The position numbers and the translations under genes are program-made. Source: Collimonas sp. OK242 (GTDB lineage: Bacteria; Pseudomonadota; Gammaproteobacteria; Burkholderiales; Burkholderiaceae_D). From it: a DNA stretch of 64,000 nt. The notes under the pieces are model-generated. The model was given only the letters and a program-made list of their open reading frames with translations. It ran no database searches and had not been told where the DNA came from. Numbering within the stretch: the stretch's first letter is position 1; each line of letters starts with the position of its first letter. Of the stretch, positions 27,362-35,743 are shown piece by piece. Location of the stretch: contig NZ_FNOR01000002.1 in NCBI RefSeq assembly GCF_900107095.1, positions 186,001-250,000 on the forward strand, given 5' to 3'.

Positions 27362-27966
27362 CGCGCTTTCTCGACCACGAATGTAGCGAGTTCCCGCAAT
27401 ACTTTTGCCGCAGCCTCGTTGGCCGCCACGACTCCTGCATAAGGGTTCTTTTCTCGCATCGCTTCGCGCACCGACACGTCCTTGGTCGCAATAACCTGAT
27501 TCGTTGCCTCGCGACTCAAATAGAAGCGCATCGTGAACTGCAGCATCGCTGGGTCCGAAGTGAAGTCCTGCTTAAGCTCCAGGATTTCGGTGCGCAGCGC
27601 GAAAGTATGCCGACCGAAATAGGGAGGCGACAGAACCTCCCTGAAATAGTGCGTGTTCGAAATTGTCGCGACGATTAGGGGCAGAATCATCTGTGATGGT
27701 GTTTCCGCCCATTCATTCCGGCTGAAATACGCGATTTGATAAGCCAGGGTCGTATAGGCCATTTGCGTGGTGCCATAGATCGGATCGGTCTCTGGGACCA
27801 AGACCAACAGAGTCTCGGAGTGAGTCTGTTGCTTAGGCAGATCGAGCGGGATGCGGTTCAGCACATACTTCTTGGTGGAAATGTCAACCGGCGAAAACAT
27901 GGTACAACCCGAAAATAGGACGACGCATAGTGCGACCAAAGCCGCCTTGGCCATATCGACCTTCAT
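27358..27966 (-). CDS. ABC-type transport auxiliary lipoprotein (PqiC/MlaD-associated)
   Basis: 202 residues; lipobox LVALCVVLFSGC near residue 20, then the ABC-trans-aux domain (KKYVLNRIPL, LAYQIAYFSRNEWAETPSQ, MREKNPYAGVVAANEAAAKVLREL). Such lipoproteins accompany MCE-domain lipid transporters between inner and outer membranes. Its ATG overlaps the stop of the MCE gene (ATGA). Confidence 0.82.
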   Translation of the reverse strand: MKVDMAKAALVALCVVLFSGCTMFSPVDISTKKYVLNRIPLDLPKQQTHSETLLVLVPETDPIYGTTQMAYTTLAYQIAYFSRNEWAETPSQMILPLIVATISNTHYFREVLSPPYFGRHTFALRTEILELKQDFTSDPAMLQFTMRFYLSREATNQVIATKDVSVREAMREKNPYAGVVAANEAAAKVLRELATFVVEKAR

Positions 27967-28790
27967 TTCTCTTCCCCGGGCCCAAGCCGTGGCGGCGTGG
28001 CGCCGCGAATCAAGATCGACGGGTCTCGATTGATCTTGGTCGCTACGCCAGTAAAGGAACTGGACAGGCCATCGAGGTTGGATAGTGTCTTGTGAGCTTC
28101 CGGCAAGATCTGCGTCTGGAGCGCTCTCACCGTCTCATGGCTCGAATCCAGCAGTGGCTCAAGACGATGACTCGCGCGCTCGGTATTAGCGACGATCGAG
28201 TTCAGCTTCTTGGTATTTGCCGCCAGTACCGTGGTCACTTGCTGCAGGCTGTCGACGGATTGTTTCAGCGATGCTACGGTCTTCTTGTCAAGTATCGATT
28301 GCAGCATTTCTGTGACTACTTGTACATTTTCGTTCACCTGATTCAGCGTCGTATCGAGCGTCATTGATTTCGACGGCGCGGTCGGTATTGTCGGATAAGA
28401 TTCGCCTGGCCGTGTGACCAGTGGCCGCGCATCGGTGCCGACGTCTTCGATAGCAATGTAGACGTAGCCGGTAAACCCTCGCGTTGCGAGTCCACGGGAG
28501 GTAATTGTCGCGACACTGGCCGAAGTGATAGGAGCAGTCTTATCGATACTCAACAAAATGCGCACTGATTGCGGATGGACCAACTTGACGCTTTTCACCT
28601 TTCCTACATCGACCCCGTGGAATTCGACGGGAGCATCGGCAATGAGGCCGGAGACGGACTCCTGGGTAGAGATCTGATAGTTCACATAGCCGCTTACGGA
28701 AATAAAATACCAGATTGCCGCAGCGACAATCGAGACCAGCAAGAACGCCACGAACGCGAGTCTCGCTTTCATGTTGATATCGTTTTTCAT
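27963..28790 (-). CDS. MCE/MlaD-domain lipid-transport protein
   Basis: 275 residues: one N-terminal membrane helix (LAFVAFLLVSIVAAAIWYF), the MCE domain (SGLIADAPVEFHGVDVGKVKSV, ATRGFTGYVYIAIED), then a long helical coiled-coil-like region rich in Gln/Val/Leu. It is the periplasmic ring component of an Mla/Yrb-type phospholipid transporter. The ATPase and permease partners are missing or truncated immediately upstream (see 28787-28890). Confidence 0.85.
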   Translation of the reverse strand: MKNDINMKARLAFVAFLLVSIVAAAIWYFISVSGYVNYQISTQESVSGLIADAPVEFHGVDVGKVKSVKLVHPQSVRILLSIDKTAPITSASVATITSRGLATRGFTGYVYIAIEDVGTDARPLVTRPGESYPTIPTAPSKSMTLDTTLNQVNENVQVVTEMLQSILDKKTVASLKQSVDSLQQVTTVLAANTKKLNSIVANTERASHRLEPLLDSSHETVRALQTQILPEAHKTLSNLDGLSSSFTGVATKINRDPSILIRGATPPRLGPGEEK

Positions 28791-28890
28791 CGCGCAACGC
28801 CTCCATGACCACCCCGAACTTCGCCGGCCAAGCGGGGGCTTGGGCCGGTGCCAGCCTGATCCGTCATCCCTGCAATTGCCACGCGATATT
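28787..28890 (-). pseudogene. C-terminal remnant of the upstream transporter gene
   Basis: A reading frame ending DQAGTGPSPRLAGEVRGGHG followed by GVAR and a TGA overlapping the MCE-gene ATG (ATGA), the usual coupling in mla operons. Only about 30 codons remain before homology to the repeat at 28896 begins. I infer the tail of the ATPase or permease gene, cut by the element junction. Confidence 0.5.
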
Positions 28891-28895
28891 GGTAC

Positions 28896-29020
28896 ATAGC
28901 GTGTCCAAAACCGTTGCGCGACAATGCGTTACACATCACCGCCGCTTGAAATTCTGTGCGAACTGTAAGCGATTGATTTCTTATCTAACTGTATCATTCT
29001 GCACCAAAAGTACGATAACC
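28896..29020. repeat. imperfect direct repeat B (partner of 26591-26722)
   Basis: Same block order as repeat A: CCAAAA..CGTTG, ACA..ATCACCGC, CTTGAAATTCTGTG, GAACTG, GATTGATT, then TGCACCAAAAGTACGATAA (29000-29018). It has a 10-nt gap relative to A. The two copies bracket the b561/lipoprotein/MCE segment. Confidence 0.55.
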
Positions 29021-29164
29021 TCGCTCGGCGGAGACGTACCCGGTGAGGTGCTGTCTACGCGAACGCCGCGCATGACCGATTAATGAAATGCCGGGCGCGC
29101 CGCAGCGAACCTCACACAACAAAACGGCTGCACATCGGGGCGCCGTCGCGCGAGCCCATTCCGT

Positions 29165-31426
29165 TCACTGATTTCCTTCTTGCTTCTCTTTGTCTTTCTC
29201 AGGCGGTCGGTGCAACTCGGGCGGCTTGCCCTGTTCGTGCGGAGAAGGTGCCGGCACTCCCTGCGGAGGTGGACCTTGCCGTACTTCCGGATGCGGCTGC
29301 TGGGGTGGCGGGGGCGCGGGTCGCGCACGTTCCTCTATGCGCGGCGGCGGTACGGGATGTTGCGGCTGAGGTAGACCCATTTCCTCTCTGGGACGCGGCA
29401 CAGGCGGCAGTATGTTCTGCTGCGGTTGTGGCGCAATCGGTGGTCCTGGACGAACGCGCTCTTCCGCTTGGGGCGGGCGCGGTGCTTCGATTGGTCGCCC
29501 GGGTTGCGGCGGGACCAGGGTTGCGCCCGGCTTCACGCGCTCCTCGGCTTGCGGCACGCGTGGCACTTCGGGGGTCTTCATTGCCGGAGGCCGGCCCGGC
29601 GTCACAACCGGACGAGCGCGTTCTTCCGTTTGCAGGCCACGAGGCTCGGGTGGATGCGGGACTGCGCCCGGCGCGCCAGGACGGACTTGTTCGTCTGGGT
29701 GCAGCGGCGGAGGCAACACGTTGCTTGGCGTCCCTGCCGGGCCCTTGGGCGCAACAGCTTCAGGCGGTCGAGATGGCGCGCCGGCTGGAGGCTGATCTGG
29801 TGATTGTCCGGCTTGAGGCATGGCACGACCTTCCGGCGGACGTCCCGCGTTGGATTGCACGGCAGGCTGCGGATTACCCCCGTGTGGTGGCTGGATCATC
29901 CGCACTGGCGCTTGCGCGCCAGCGCTCGACGGCGCTATGCCAACCGGCGCTGCGGCGGGCTCAAGCGGCCTGACCTGAAATGGCTTGTCCGGTTGCTTCG
30001 CAATTTCCGCTTGACGCACCGCGAAGGAAGCCGGGCGTGGCGCGGGCGCATTGATTGCGACGACCGGACGACTGATCACCGTTGCCGGTGGCCGCACGGC
30101 GGCCGGCCCCGCGCTCAGACTTTGCCGGGCCGGTGCGATCGGCGCACCGCCATGGATGACCGGAGCACGCGCCAGTTCTTGCACGGCCGCCGTTTTCAGC
30201 ATCGACGGCGCAACCAATCCGGATTGCGTGAACACCGCGCCGGAAACCACTGTCATGGCGGAAGGAACATTGCGGTTCGCATAATTGACGTTGGTGACGT
30301 TCGTTACATTGGTGATATTCGTGATGTTAGTGACGTTGGTGACGTTCGCCACATTGACTTGGCGCACGTAAGTTGGCGACACCGAGTACCACGGCACGTA
30401 TGCTTCGCGGTAACCCAACGGGAACCAGCCCACTACCGGTCCGCTGGCGATTGAAATCGAGGCGCTGAAGCCAGAGCCGCCGACGAACGCTACCAGCGCG
30501 GGAGCATAGACTGGACGGGCTTGTATGTCTCCCGGGCACCAGCCCCAACGACCCTGTATGTAAGCCCAACGTCCGTAGTGGAACGGCGCGAAGCCCCACG
30601 GTGCGCTATCGACCCAGGTCCAGCCCCAAGGCTCGACCCACATCCAGCGTCCGTCGCGATAAGGCGCCCAGTCGACGGCGACGCGCGCAGGAAACCATAC
30701 CGCGCCGTAAGTCGAAACCGTGGCCCAGGAGCCGTAGGTGTCGAGGTCTTCATAGCCGGTCATATCGTCCGGAACATAGTCCAACGAACGAACGCGATCC
30801 TGGCGTTGATCACGCGCCAGCCAAAAACGATCGAAGCTGTCCAAGGGCGGCAGCCGTGTCAGATTGTAGTCGGGGGAGTCGCTGAAGAGCGTGGCCTGCT
30901 GGTCGTCGTAGAGCAGGAAGTTCGCATCCGGCCCGCTCACTTCGACTTCTCCGAAACGCACACTGACTGCGGTTTGCCGTCCATTGGGATCGACGTCGAT
31001 GCGGTAGTTGCCTGGTCGCTGCACAAGCACGGCGGCATTGGGCGTATCAATTTCGAACAAGTCATCGCGCGCGGCGTGCCGCACTCGAACATTGAGTGTG
31101 CCCTGGACTATGCGCAACTGCGTCGTGCGGCCGTCCAGATTCAACACATCGACGTTGGTGTTCGTTCCCAAACGTATGGCCGTGGACCCGATATGGACTT
31201 CGGCCCGTCCACCTTGGTCCGACCATAGACGATCGCCAATGGTAACCGGTCGGTTAATCGCCGCCAGCGACCATTCAGTATCGAGCCCAGCCGGCGCGAA
31301 CGAAACCGGACCGGATATATAAGACAATCGCCCGACGCGTCCGGGCGGATCGGCTAGTGCCGACGGGCCGAACAGCACACCCGCAATGAATAGCAGACAT
31401 GTGAGTGCAAATAGTTTTGCTTTCAT
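29165..31426 (-). CDS. secreted FecR/DUF6600-domain protein with proline-rich C-terminus
   Basis: 753 residues from the ATG at 31426 (AAAGGAG upstream). Order: signal peptide (MKAKLFALTCLLFIAGVLFG), FecR-like beta domain (about 30-170), Trp/Tyr/Gly-rich DUF6600 region (about 235-345, GSWATVSTYGAVWFP, WGWTWVDSAPWGFAPFHYGRW), a short VTN/ITN repeat (about 365-390), then about 330 residues of Pro/Ala/Gln-rich low complexity ending in a charged tail. It is most likely an envelope-associated protein of unknown function. Confidence 0.8.
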   Translation of the reverse strand: MKAKLFALTCLLFIAGVLFGPSALADPPGRVGRLSYISGPVSFAPAGLDTEWSLAAINRPVTIGDRLWSDQGGRAEVHIGSTAIRLGTNTNVDVLNLDGRTTQLRIVQGTLNVRVRHAARDDLFEIDTPNAAVLVQRPGNYRIDVDPNGRQTAVSVRFGEVEVSGPDANFLLYDDQQATLFSDSPDYNLTRLPPLDSFDRFWLARDQRQDRVRSLDYVPDDMTGYEDLDTYGSWATVSTYGAVWFPARVAVDWAPYRDGRWMWVEPWGWTWVDSAPWGFAPFHYGRWAYIQGRWGWCPGDIQARPVYAPALVAFVGGSGFSASISIASGPVVGWFPLGYREAYVPWYSVSPTYVRQVNVANVTNVTNITNITNVTNVTNVNYANRNVPSAMTVVSGAVFTQSGLVAPSMLKTAAVQELARAPVIHGGAPIAPARQSLSAGPAAVRPPATVISRPVVAINAPAPRPASFAVRQAEIAKQPDKPFQVRPLEPAAAPVGIAPSSAGAQAPVRMIQPPHGGNPQPAVQSNAGRPPEGRAMPQAGQSPDQPPAGAPSRPPEAVAPKGPAGTPSNVLPPPLHPDEQVRPGAPGAVPHPPEPRGLQTEERARPVVTPGRPPAMKTPEVPRVPQAEERVKPGATLVPPQPGRPIEAPRPPQAEERVRPGPPIAPQPQQNILPPVPRPREEMGLPQPQHPVPPPRIEERARPAPPPPQQPHPEVRQGPPPQGVPAPSPHEQGKPPELHRPPEKDKEKQEGNQ

Positions 31427-31460
31427 GGCCGGCTCCTTTCGAAGGATCCGATGTGCAGAG

Positions 31461-31663
31461 TTATTGCAGCTGCGGCGCCGCATAAACTGGCTGCGAGTTG
31501 GCAATCAGCGATCCACTCGCCACGGCACCGAGAATTCCGGCCGCAAGAGCGACTCCAGTGCCGCGATCGCGATTGCGATGATCGTCTGCGAGGGCTGCAG
31601 TCGAGACCGACGCAGCAAGCACGCCAACGATAAACACTGCAGAAACTATTTTTTTCTAGCCAT
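31461..31663 (-). CDS. small secreted protein, frame broken at an A7 tract
   Basis: A signal-peptide-like protein (KIVSAVFIVGVLAASVSTAA, then LADDHRNRDRGTGVALAAGI and SQPVYAAPQLQ, stop at 31461). The natural ATG at 31663 (ATG GCT AGA) is followed by seven A residues that put it out of frame; eight would join them. Either a GTG at 31637 is used, the homopolymer slips, or the gene is disabled. Similar small glycine/alanine-rich exported proteins commonly neighbour DUF6600 genes. Confidence 0.5.
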
Positions 31664-31816
31664 GATGAGGTCCATTTAATGCGCTAATAGCCTCGTGCCA
31701 CAAATTAAATATAGGCCATTTCCAGTTTTCTCGACCTAATTGCATTAACTCGTTACAAATCTTACCATTTATCTGGTTTTTAAACGGGGGGCGATTTGAC
31801 GGTAATCCTCCCACCA

Positions 31817-32230
31817 AATTATCGCCATCCTCAAGCAAGCCGAAGGCGGTTCGCCTGCCCCTGAACTTTGCCGTGAACACGGTATCAGCAATGCCACGTT
31901 TTACAAATGGCGTTCAAAGTTCGGCGGCATGGATGCGTCGCTGATGGCCCGCATGAAAGAACTGGAAGACGAAAACCGGCGTCTGAAGAAGATGTATGCC
32001 GAAGAACGGCTCAAGGCCGAGATCGTTGCCGGGGCCCTCACAAGAAAATGGTAGCGCCATCTCAACTGCGAGAGATGGCGCAGTGGGCTGTAGCCCAGCG
32101 TTCAGCCACCATTGGATTGGCATGCCAGGCATTCGGCATCAGTCAAACCTGCTATCGCTATCGCGCCAAGCTCGATGCGGAAAATGACGCCGTTGCCGAC
32201 ACGCCTTCTGCGAGTCGCTGCATGCGTAGA
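31817..32230 (+). pseudogene. IS3-family (IS407-like) orfA/orfB remnant
   Basis: Frame 31817-32054 encodes IIAILKQAEGGSPAPELCRE, GISNATFYKWRSKFGGMDAS and MKELEDENRRLKKMYAEERL: the OrfA HTH plus leucine zipper without its first residues. An overlapping second frame gives the OrfB N-terminus (LREMAQWAVAQRSATIGLAC, ISQTCYRYRAK), which fails after about 60 codons. Neither IS end is visible. Confidence 0.8.
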
Positions 32231-32278
32231 CTTCTGTCCTTACTCATCACATTCTCCGTCTCATTCAGGCAACAATTT

Positions 32279-32596
32279 TCAAGTCAGGAAAAACCATCCC
32301 GCGAGCCCCAAGCCTGCTACTACGACGGAAATGATCAACGTCAACGTTAACTTGCCAGCCTCGATCTTGTCGGCGGTCCCGCTGTTGGCGAATATCAATC
32401 CCAGGACGACGAAAAGGAGTACGTCGGCCAGTCCGTGCGTAATCCAATGATGTCCGGTGAGGTGAGCCATGAAGGTATTGAGGGGAGCGTAGGCGTCCTT
32501 GAACCAGGCCAGGCTGGTGTTGAAGAGCACCGTGATGGCCGCCGCCAACGCCAGTGCGGATGACATGCCATCTAGTTTGCTTGTGGTCGTGTTCAT
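32279..32596 (-). CDS. small membrane protein, unknown
   Basis: 105 residues with three hydrophobic segments (about 12-32, 53-70, 80-104) and the sequence HLTGHHWITHGLADVLLF in the middle, whose His residues could bind a metal or heme. It follows the 32596-33078 gene with a shared base, so the two are co-transcribed from the promoter with the FNR box. Not recognised by family. Confidence 0.6.
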   Translation of the reverse strand: MNTTTSKLDGMSSALALAAAITVLFNTSLAWFKDAYAPLNTFMAHLTGHHWITHGLADVLLFVVLGLIFANSGTADKIEAGKLTLTLIISVVVAGLGLAGWFFLT

Positions 32597-33078
32597 TATT
32601 CGACTCCTTTGACACCAGTGTGGACGGCAGCCACCTTGACGCCGTAATTGATCAATGCGCCGGCGCCTTCAATCGAGAACGCCGACAAGGCAATCAGCGC
32701 AGTCACCACGAGCACCATTTTGCGCGCCGCTGTGTTCAAATACAGTTGGTCGCGCACCGCAAACGGCAAATAGAAGGCCAGGATCAGAGGGATGAAGAAC
32801 AGGTGTTCCTTGGTTTCCATGAAGAAGTTGTGAGCCATCGGGAAAGGTCCTTTGAGGATCATGGCCTTTTCCGGCGCGTAGAAATTCACATACCAATAGC
32901 CGCCGAAGATCCACGCTAGGCCAATGAATATGGCCGCAGCGAGCGCGAATCCGCGAATGCGCGCCGCGTTGGCCTCGGACGCATTCAGTGTTTCTACGAA
33001 CACCCATATTGCGGCCAGCATGCCCAAGATGCCGAAAGTCGGATGGATAAATAAGATCAAATCACTGAACGGAATCAT
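32596..33078 (-). CDS. integral membrane protein, unknown (possible heme protein)
   Basis: 160 residues, four hydrophobic segments; His residues in LFIHPTFGILGMLA, MAHNFFMETKEHLFFIP and AVHTGVK. The spacing of His in the membrane segments recalls small b-type cytochromes, but no family is recognisable. It lies downstream of an FNR-type box at 33236, suggesting induction at low oxygen. Confidence 0.6.
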   Translation of the reverse strand: MIPFSDLILFIHPTFGILGMLAAIWVFVETLNASEANAARIRGFALAAAIFIGLAWIFGGYWYVNFYAPEKAMILKGPFPMAHNFFMETKEHLFFIPLILAFYLPFAVRDQLYLNTAARKMVLVVTALIALSAFSIEGAGALINYGVKVAAVHTGVKGVE

Positions 33079-33235
33079 GTCGCCCTCCTATTAATAAGTC
33101 CATTGAATAAGTCCATTGATAGGCAAGATACGCGGGGAATCGATTGGTCAGGGCCACGCTCTGTGCCCCCCCCTTATTGCACTCGCTTACCTACCGACTT
33201 CGCAAATGACTCTGCCTTCTATGAGGAATGACAAC

Positions 33236-33249
33236 TTGATCCAAATCAA
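33236..33249. promoter_or_regulatory. FNR/Anr box TTGATCCAAATCAA
   Basis: Perfect TTGAT-N4-ATCAA, 158 bp upstream of the minus-strand membrane-protein pair at 33078 and about 360 bp upstream of the plus-strand binding protein. Established FNR consensus; the regulated direction is inferred. Confidence 0.65.
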
Positions 33250-33608
33250 TTTTTAGTAAGGTACTGTAAATGCCAAGTGCGTGTTGCCGCCGCGCCGCCG
33301 GAGCGAAGCTGAGGAAGGGACGTCGGCTGGGCTGCTTGTTGGGCTGCACTACTCTGCGGTAGTCGGGTCAATTACCGAGACGACTTCGGAGACCCTGTTT
33401 GCAGGGAACGCCACGATGGAATTCGTGCGATTTCGCAACATGACTCAACTTTTTGATCTGGCGCAAAATATTCGCCTTCCCTGGGCGCATAATTTTTATG
33501 TTTCCAATAATAGTTGGGTGGGCGCGCTGGAAATTGGCGCTCATCCTTTACGTTTTTCAGTGTGTTGTTGATAGTTATTTGTCCTTTTCATACTTCCAAG
33601 GGAGTCCC

Positions 33609-34502
33609 GTGAAAACCTCATATCTCGTAGCAGCGACAGTCCTCGCCGCAGGCTTGTCCGCCATCGCTTCTCATTCCAACTCGCAGACACTCAAAAAAAT
33701 TGCCGATAGCAACAAAATCACCGTGTCTTACCGCGAGGCATCGGTACCTTTCAGCTACTTGATTAGTCCCACCAAGGCCGTTGGTTTCTCGGTCGAGCTA
33801 ACCGATGCCATCGTTGATGATGTGCGCAGGAAGCTCAAGAAGCCGAACTTGGAAGTGGCTTACATTCCTGTGTCCTCGCAAACCCGTATTCCGTTGCTGG
33901 TCAACGGCACATACGATCTGGAGTGCGGATCCACCACCAACAACGCTGCGCGTGGCAAGGACGTGGCTTTTGCAATTAGCCATTTCTACACCGGCACGCG
34001 CCTATTGACCAAGAAGACCTCCGGCATAAAGAACTACGCCGATCTCGCAAAGAAGACTGTCGCCAGCACCGTCGGCAGCACGAACGAGAAGGTACTCCGC
34101 AAATACAGTGCCGACAACAATCTAGACGTACAGGTCGTCTTGGGCAAAGACTATGACGACTCCTTGGCGCTGGTTGAAAATGATCGCGCCGTGGCGTTTG
34201 CCATGGACGATATCCTGCTGTTTGGCCTCATGGCGAACTCCAAAAATCCCGACTCGCTCGAAGTCGTGGGTGATGCGCTGCAAGTCGAACCCTATGGCTG
34301 CATGCTTCGCAAAGATGATCCTGAATTCAAGAAATTGGTCGATGGCACCATAACCCGCCTCATGAAGTCGGGCGAATTCGCAAGGCTTTACGCCAAGTGG
34401 TTTCAATCACCGATTCCTCCAAAAGGAATGAATCTGAACATGCCGATGAGCGAACAGCTCAAAGCCAATCTCAAGGCGCGCAGTGACAAACCAGCGCTGT
34501 AA
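33609..34502 (+). CDS. amino-acid ABC transporter periplasmic binding protein (GltI-like)
   Basis: 297 residues from GTG at 33609 with AGGGAG upstream, giving a signal peptide (MKTSYLVAATVLAAGLSAIA). Family-3 solute-binding protein features: YREASVPFSYL, GFSVELTDAIVDDV, TYDLECGSTTNNAARG, and YGCMLRKDDPEFKKLVD. Permease and ATPase genes are absent, so it works with a transporter elsewhere or is an orphan. Ligand probably glutamate/aspartate (inference from GltI similarity). Confidence 0.88.
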   Translation: MKTSYLVAATVLAAGLSAIASHSNSQTLKKIADSNKITVSYREASVPFSYLISPTKAVGFSVELTDAIVDDVRRKLKKPNLEVAYIPVSSQTRIPLLVNGTYDLECGSTTNNAARGKDVAFAISHFYTGTRLLTKKTSGIKNYADLAKKTVASTVGSTNEKVLRKYSADNNLDVQVVLGKDYDDSLALVENDRAVAFAMDDILLFGLMANSKNPDSLEVVGDALQVEPYGCMLRKDDPEFKKLVDGTITRLMKSGEFARLYAKWFQSPIPPKGMNLNMPMSEQLKANLKARSDKPAL

Positions 34503-34575
34503 AGCTTGACGAATACCTGAGCAAACGACATGCTCGGTCATTGCGAGCAATTGCCGATTCCAAATCGCATGCTCA

Positions 34576-34611
34576 AACAAAAAAACCTTGCTTCGGCATC
34601 GAGGCAAGGTT
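34576..34611 (-). terminator. hairpin with minus-strand T-tract
   Basis: AACCTTGC / GCAAGGTT stem around a 12-nt loop; read on the minus strand it is followed by TTTTTTTG. It also lies 75 bp after the binding-protein stop on the plus strand. Confidence 0.6.
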
Positions 34612-34898
34612 AACCACTGAATAGCAGCAAGCTACGCCGGCACCGTCCCTCCCTCCCCCACACAATCACGCGCTTGGTTGGATTCCTGTGTGTTCCTGGC
34701 GCCGGTATACGTGCGCGCGCTTGATTTTATTCCCTGCCATGGGGAGCAGGCAGAAAAATATGACGAGAATAACTTCCGACGGCCGGCAGTTATACAAGTG
34801 ACGACACGCACCAGTGTTTCCAGAACCGGAAACATGGATAGGCCCCACAGCGCAAAAGAGGTGCTGCGGCGCAGTGCCGCCCCCGGTTGGCACCAGAT

Positions 34899-35143
34899 AA
34901 CACACTGGTGCGGTACTGATCTATCGCTATCAAAAGCACCCCATTGACCTGTACATCTTTCCCGATGCCGGCGGTACACCTACTCCCGCCGCACGGGCCT
35001 CGGACGGCTATGCGATGGCCTACTGGCAGCGCAACGGTATGACTTACTGGGCCATCACCGATGCCCAATCCACCCACCTGCAAGCGTTCGAACAAGCGGC
35101 GCAGGCCGAAGAAGATCATGAGGAAAACCCGTTGCGGGAATAA
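34899..35143 (+). pseudogene. anti-sigma factor C-terminal remnant
   Basis: The frame VLIYRYQKHPIDLYIFPDAG, then GYAMAYWQRNGMTYWAITDA, ending EENPLRE, is the C-terminal domain of ECF anti-sigma factors. The N-terminal half is missing: upstream are a stop and a segment flanked by 11-bp inverted repeats CGCACCAGTGT (34807) / ACACTGGTGCG (34902). No sigma factor gene is adjacent. Confidence 0.7.
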
Positions 35144-35274
35144 GGCGGCCAGGTTTCTGGTGAATAAATCGAGATTGACGGGAATATTTCCCTCCGGTTC
35201 CGGGTTATAGCGTTTACAGAAATGGATTACATCGACCGGCCGCCAACAAACTTGCAAATCGAAAGGATTTCGAC

Positions 35275-35664
35275 GTGAAACAAGATCACTTATTCCTTGG
35301 CCTGGGCTTGGCCGTGCTGATGGGCTTCAGCGGTGCCGCAGCCGCTGCCGGCGATGCGATACGCGGCCAGGAGCTCTACCAAACCATGTGCATGTCCTGT
35401 CACTCGATTGACTACAACGGCGTTGGGCCGGCACATAAGGGGCTGTTTGGCAGGAAGGCTGGCAGTCACGCTGATTATCTCTATTCACCAGCTGTGAAGT
35501 CATCCGACATTGTATGGACCGAGAAAACGCTGGATAAATGGCTGTCAAATCCCGAGAAACTGATTCCGGGGCAAAAAATGGGTTTCATGGTGCCTGCCGC
35601 AAAAGATCGGGCCGACTTGATTGCCTATTTGAAGAAGGAGGCGGGACGAGAAGAGAAGCCCTAA
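35275..35664 (+). CDS. class I cytochrome c
   Basis: 129 residues: signal peptide (LFLGLGLAVLMGFSGAAAAA), heme motif CMSCH near residue 39-43, and the axial Met in KMGFMVPAAKDRADLIAYLK. Small mitochondrial-type soluble c cytochrome of the periplasm. It leads a run of redox genes (metallophosphoesterase, cupredoxin, CDGSH protein, membrane protein) on the same strand. Confidence 0.92.
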   Translation: MKQDHLFLGLGLAVLMGFSGAAAAAGDAIRGQELYQTMCMSCHSIDYNGVGPAHKGLFGRKAGSHADYLYSPAVKSSDIVWTEKTLDKWLSNPEKLIPGQKMGFMVPAAKDRADLIAYLKKEAGREEKP

Positions 35665-35743
35665 GCACTCGACCGACCTGTTAAACGCTTGTTCCGTAAC
35701 AATCTGCCCTGCAGCTATTCCAACCATTTAAAGGAGAAAGATC

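Noticed and set aside
29083-29973. 296-codon frame antisense to the proline-rich FecR/DUF6600 gene
   Set aside because: Arises from the Pro/Ala-rich codon pattern on the other strand; no start signal or domain.
30285-30360. Possible CRISPR-like repeats
   Set aside because: The short units encode a Val/Ile-Thr-Asn repeat in a protein, have no spacers and no cas genes are present.
34632-35257. Minus-strand frames of 115 and 155 codons
   Set aside because: They cover the anti-sigma remnant and the promoter of cytochrome c, with no family similarity.
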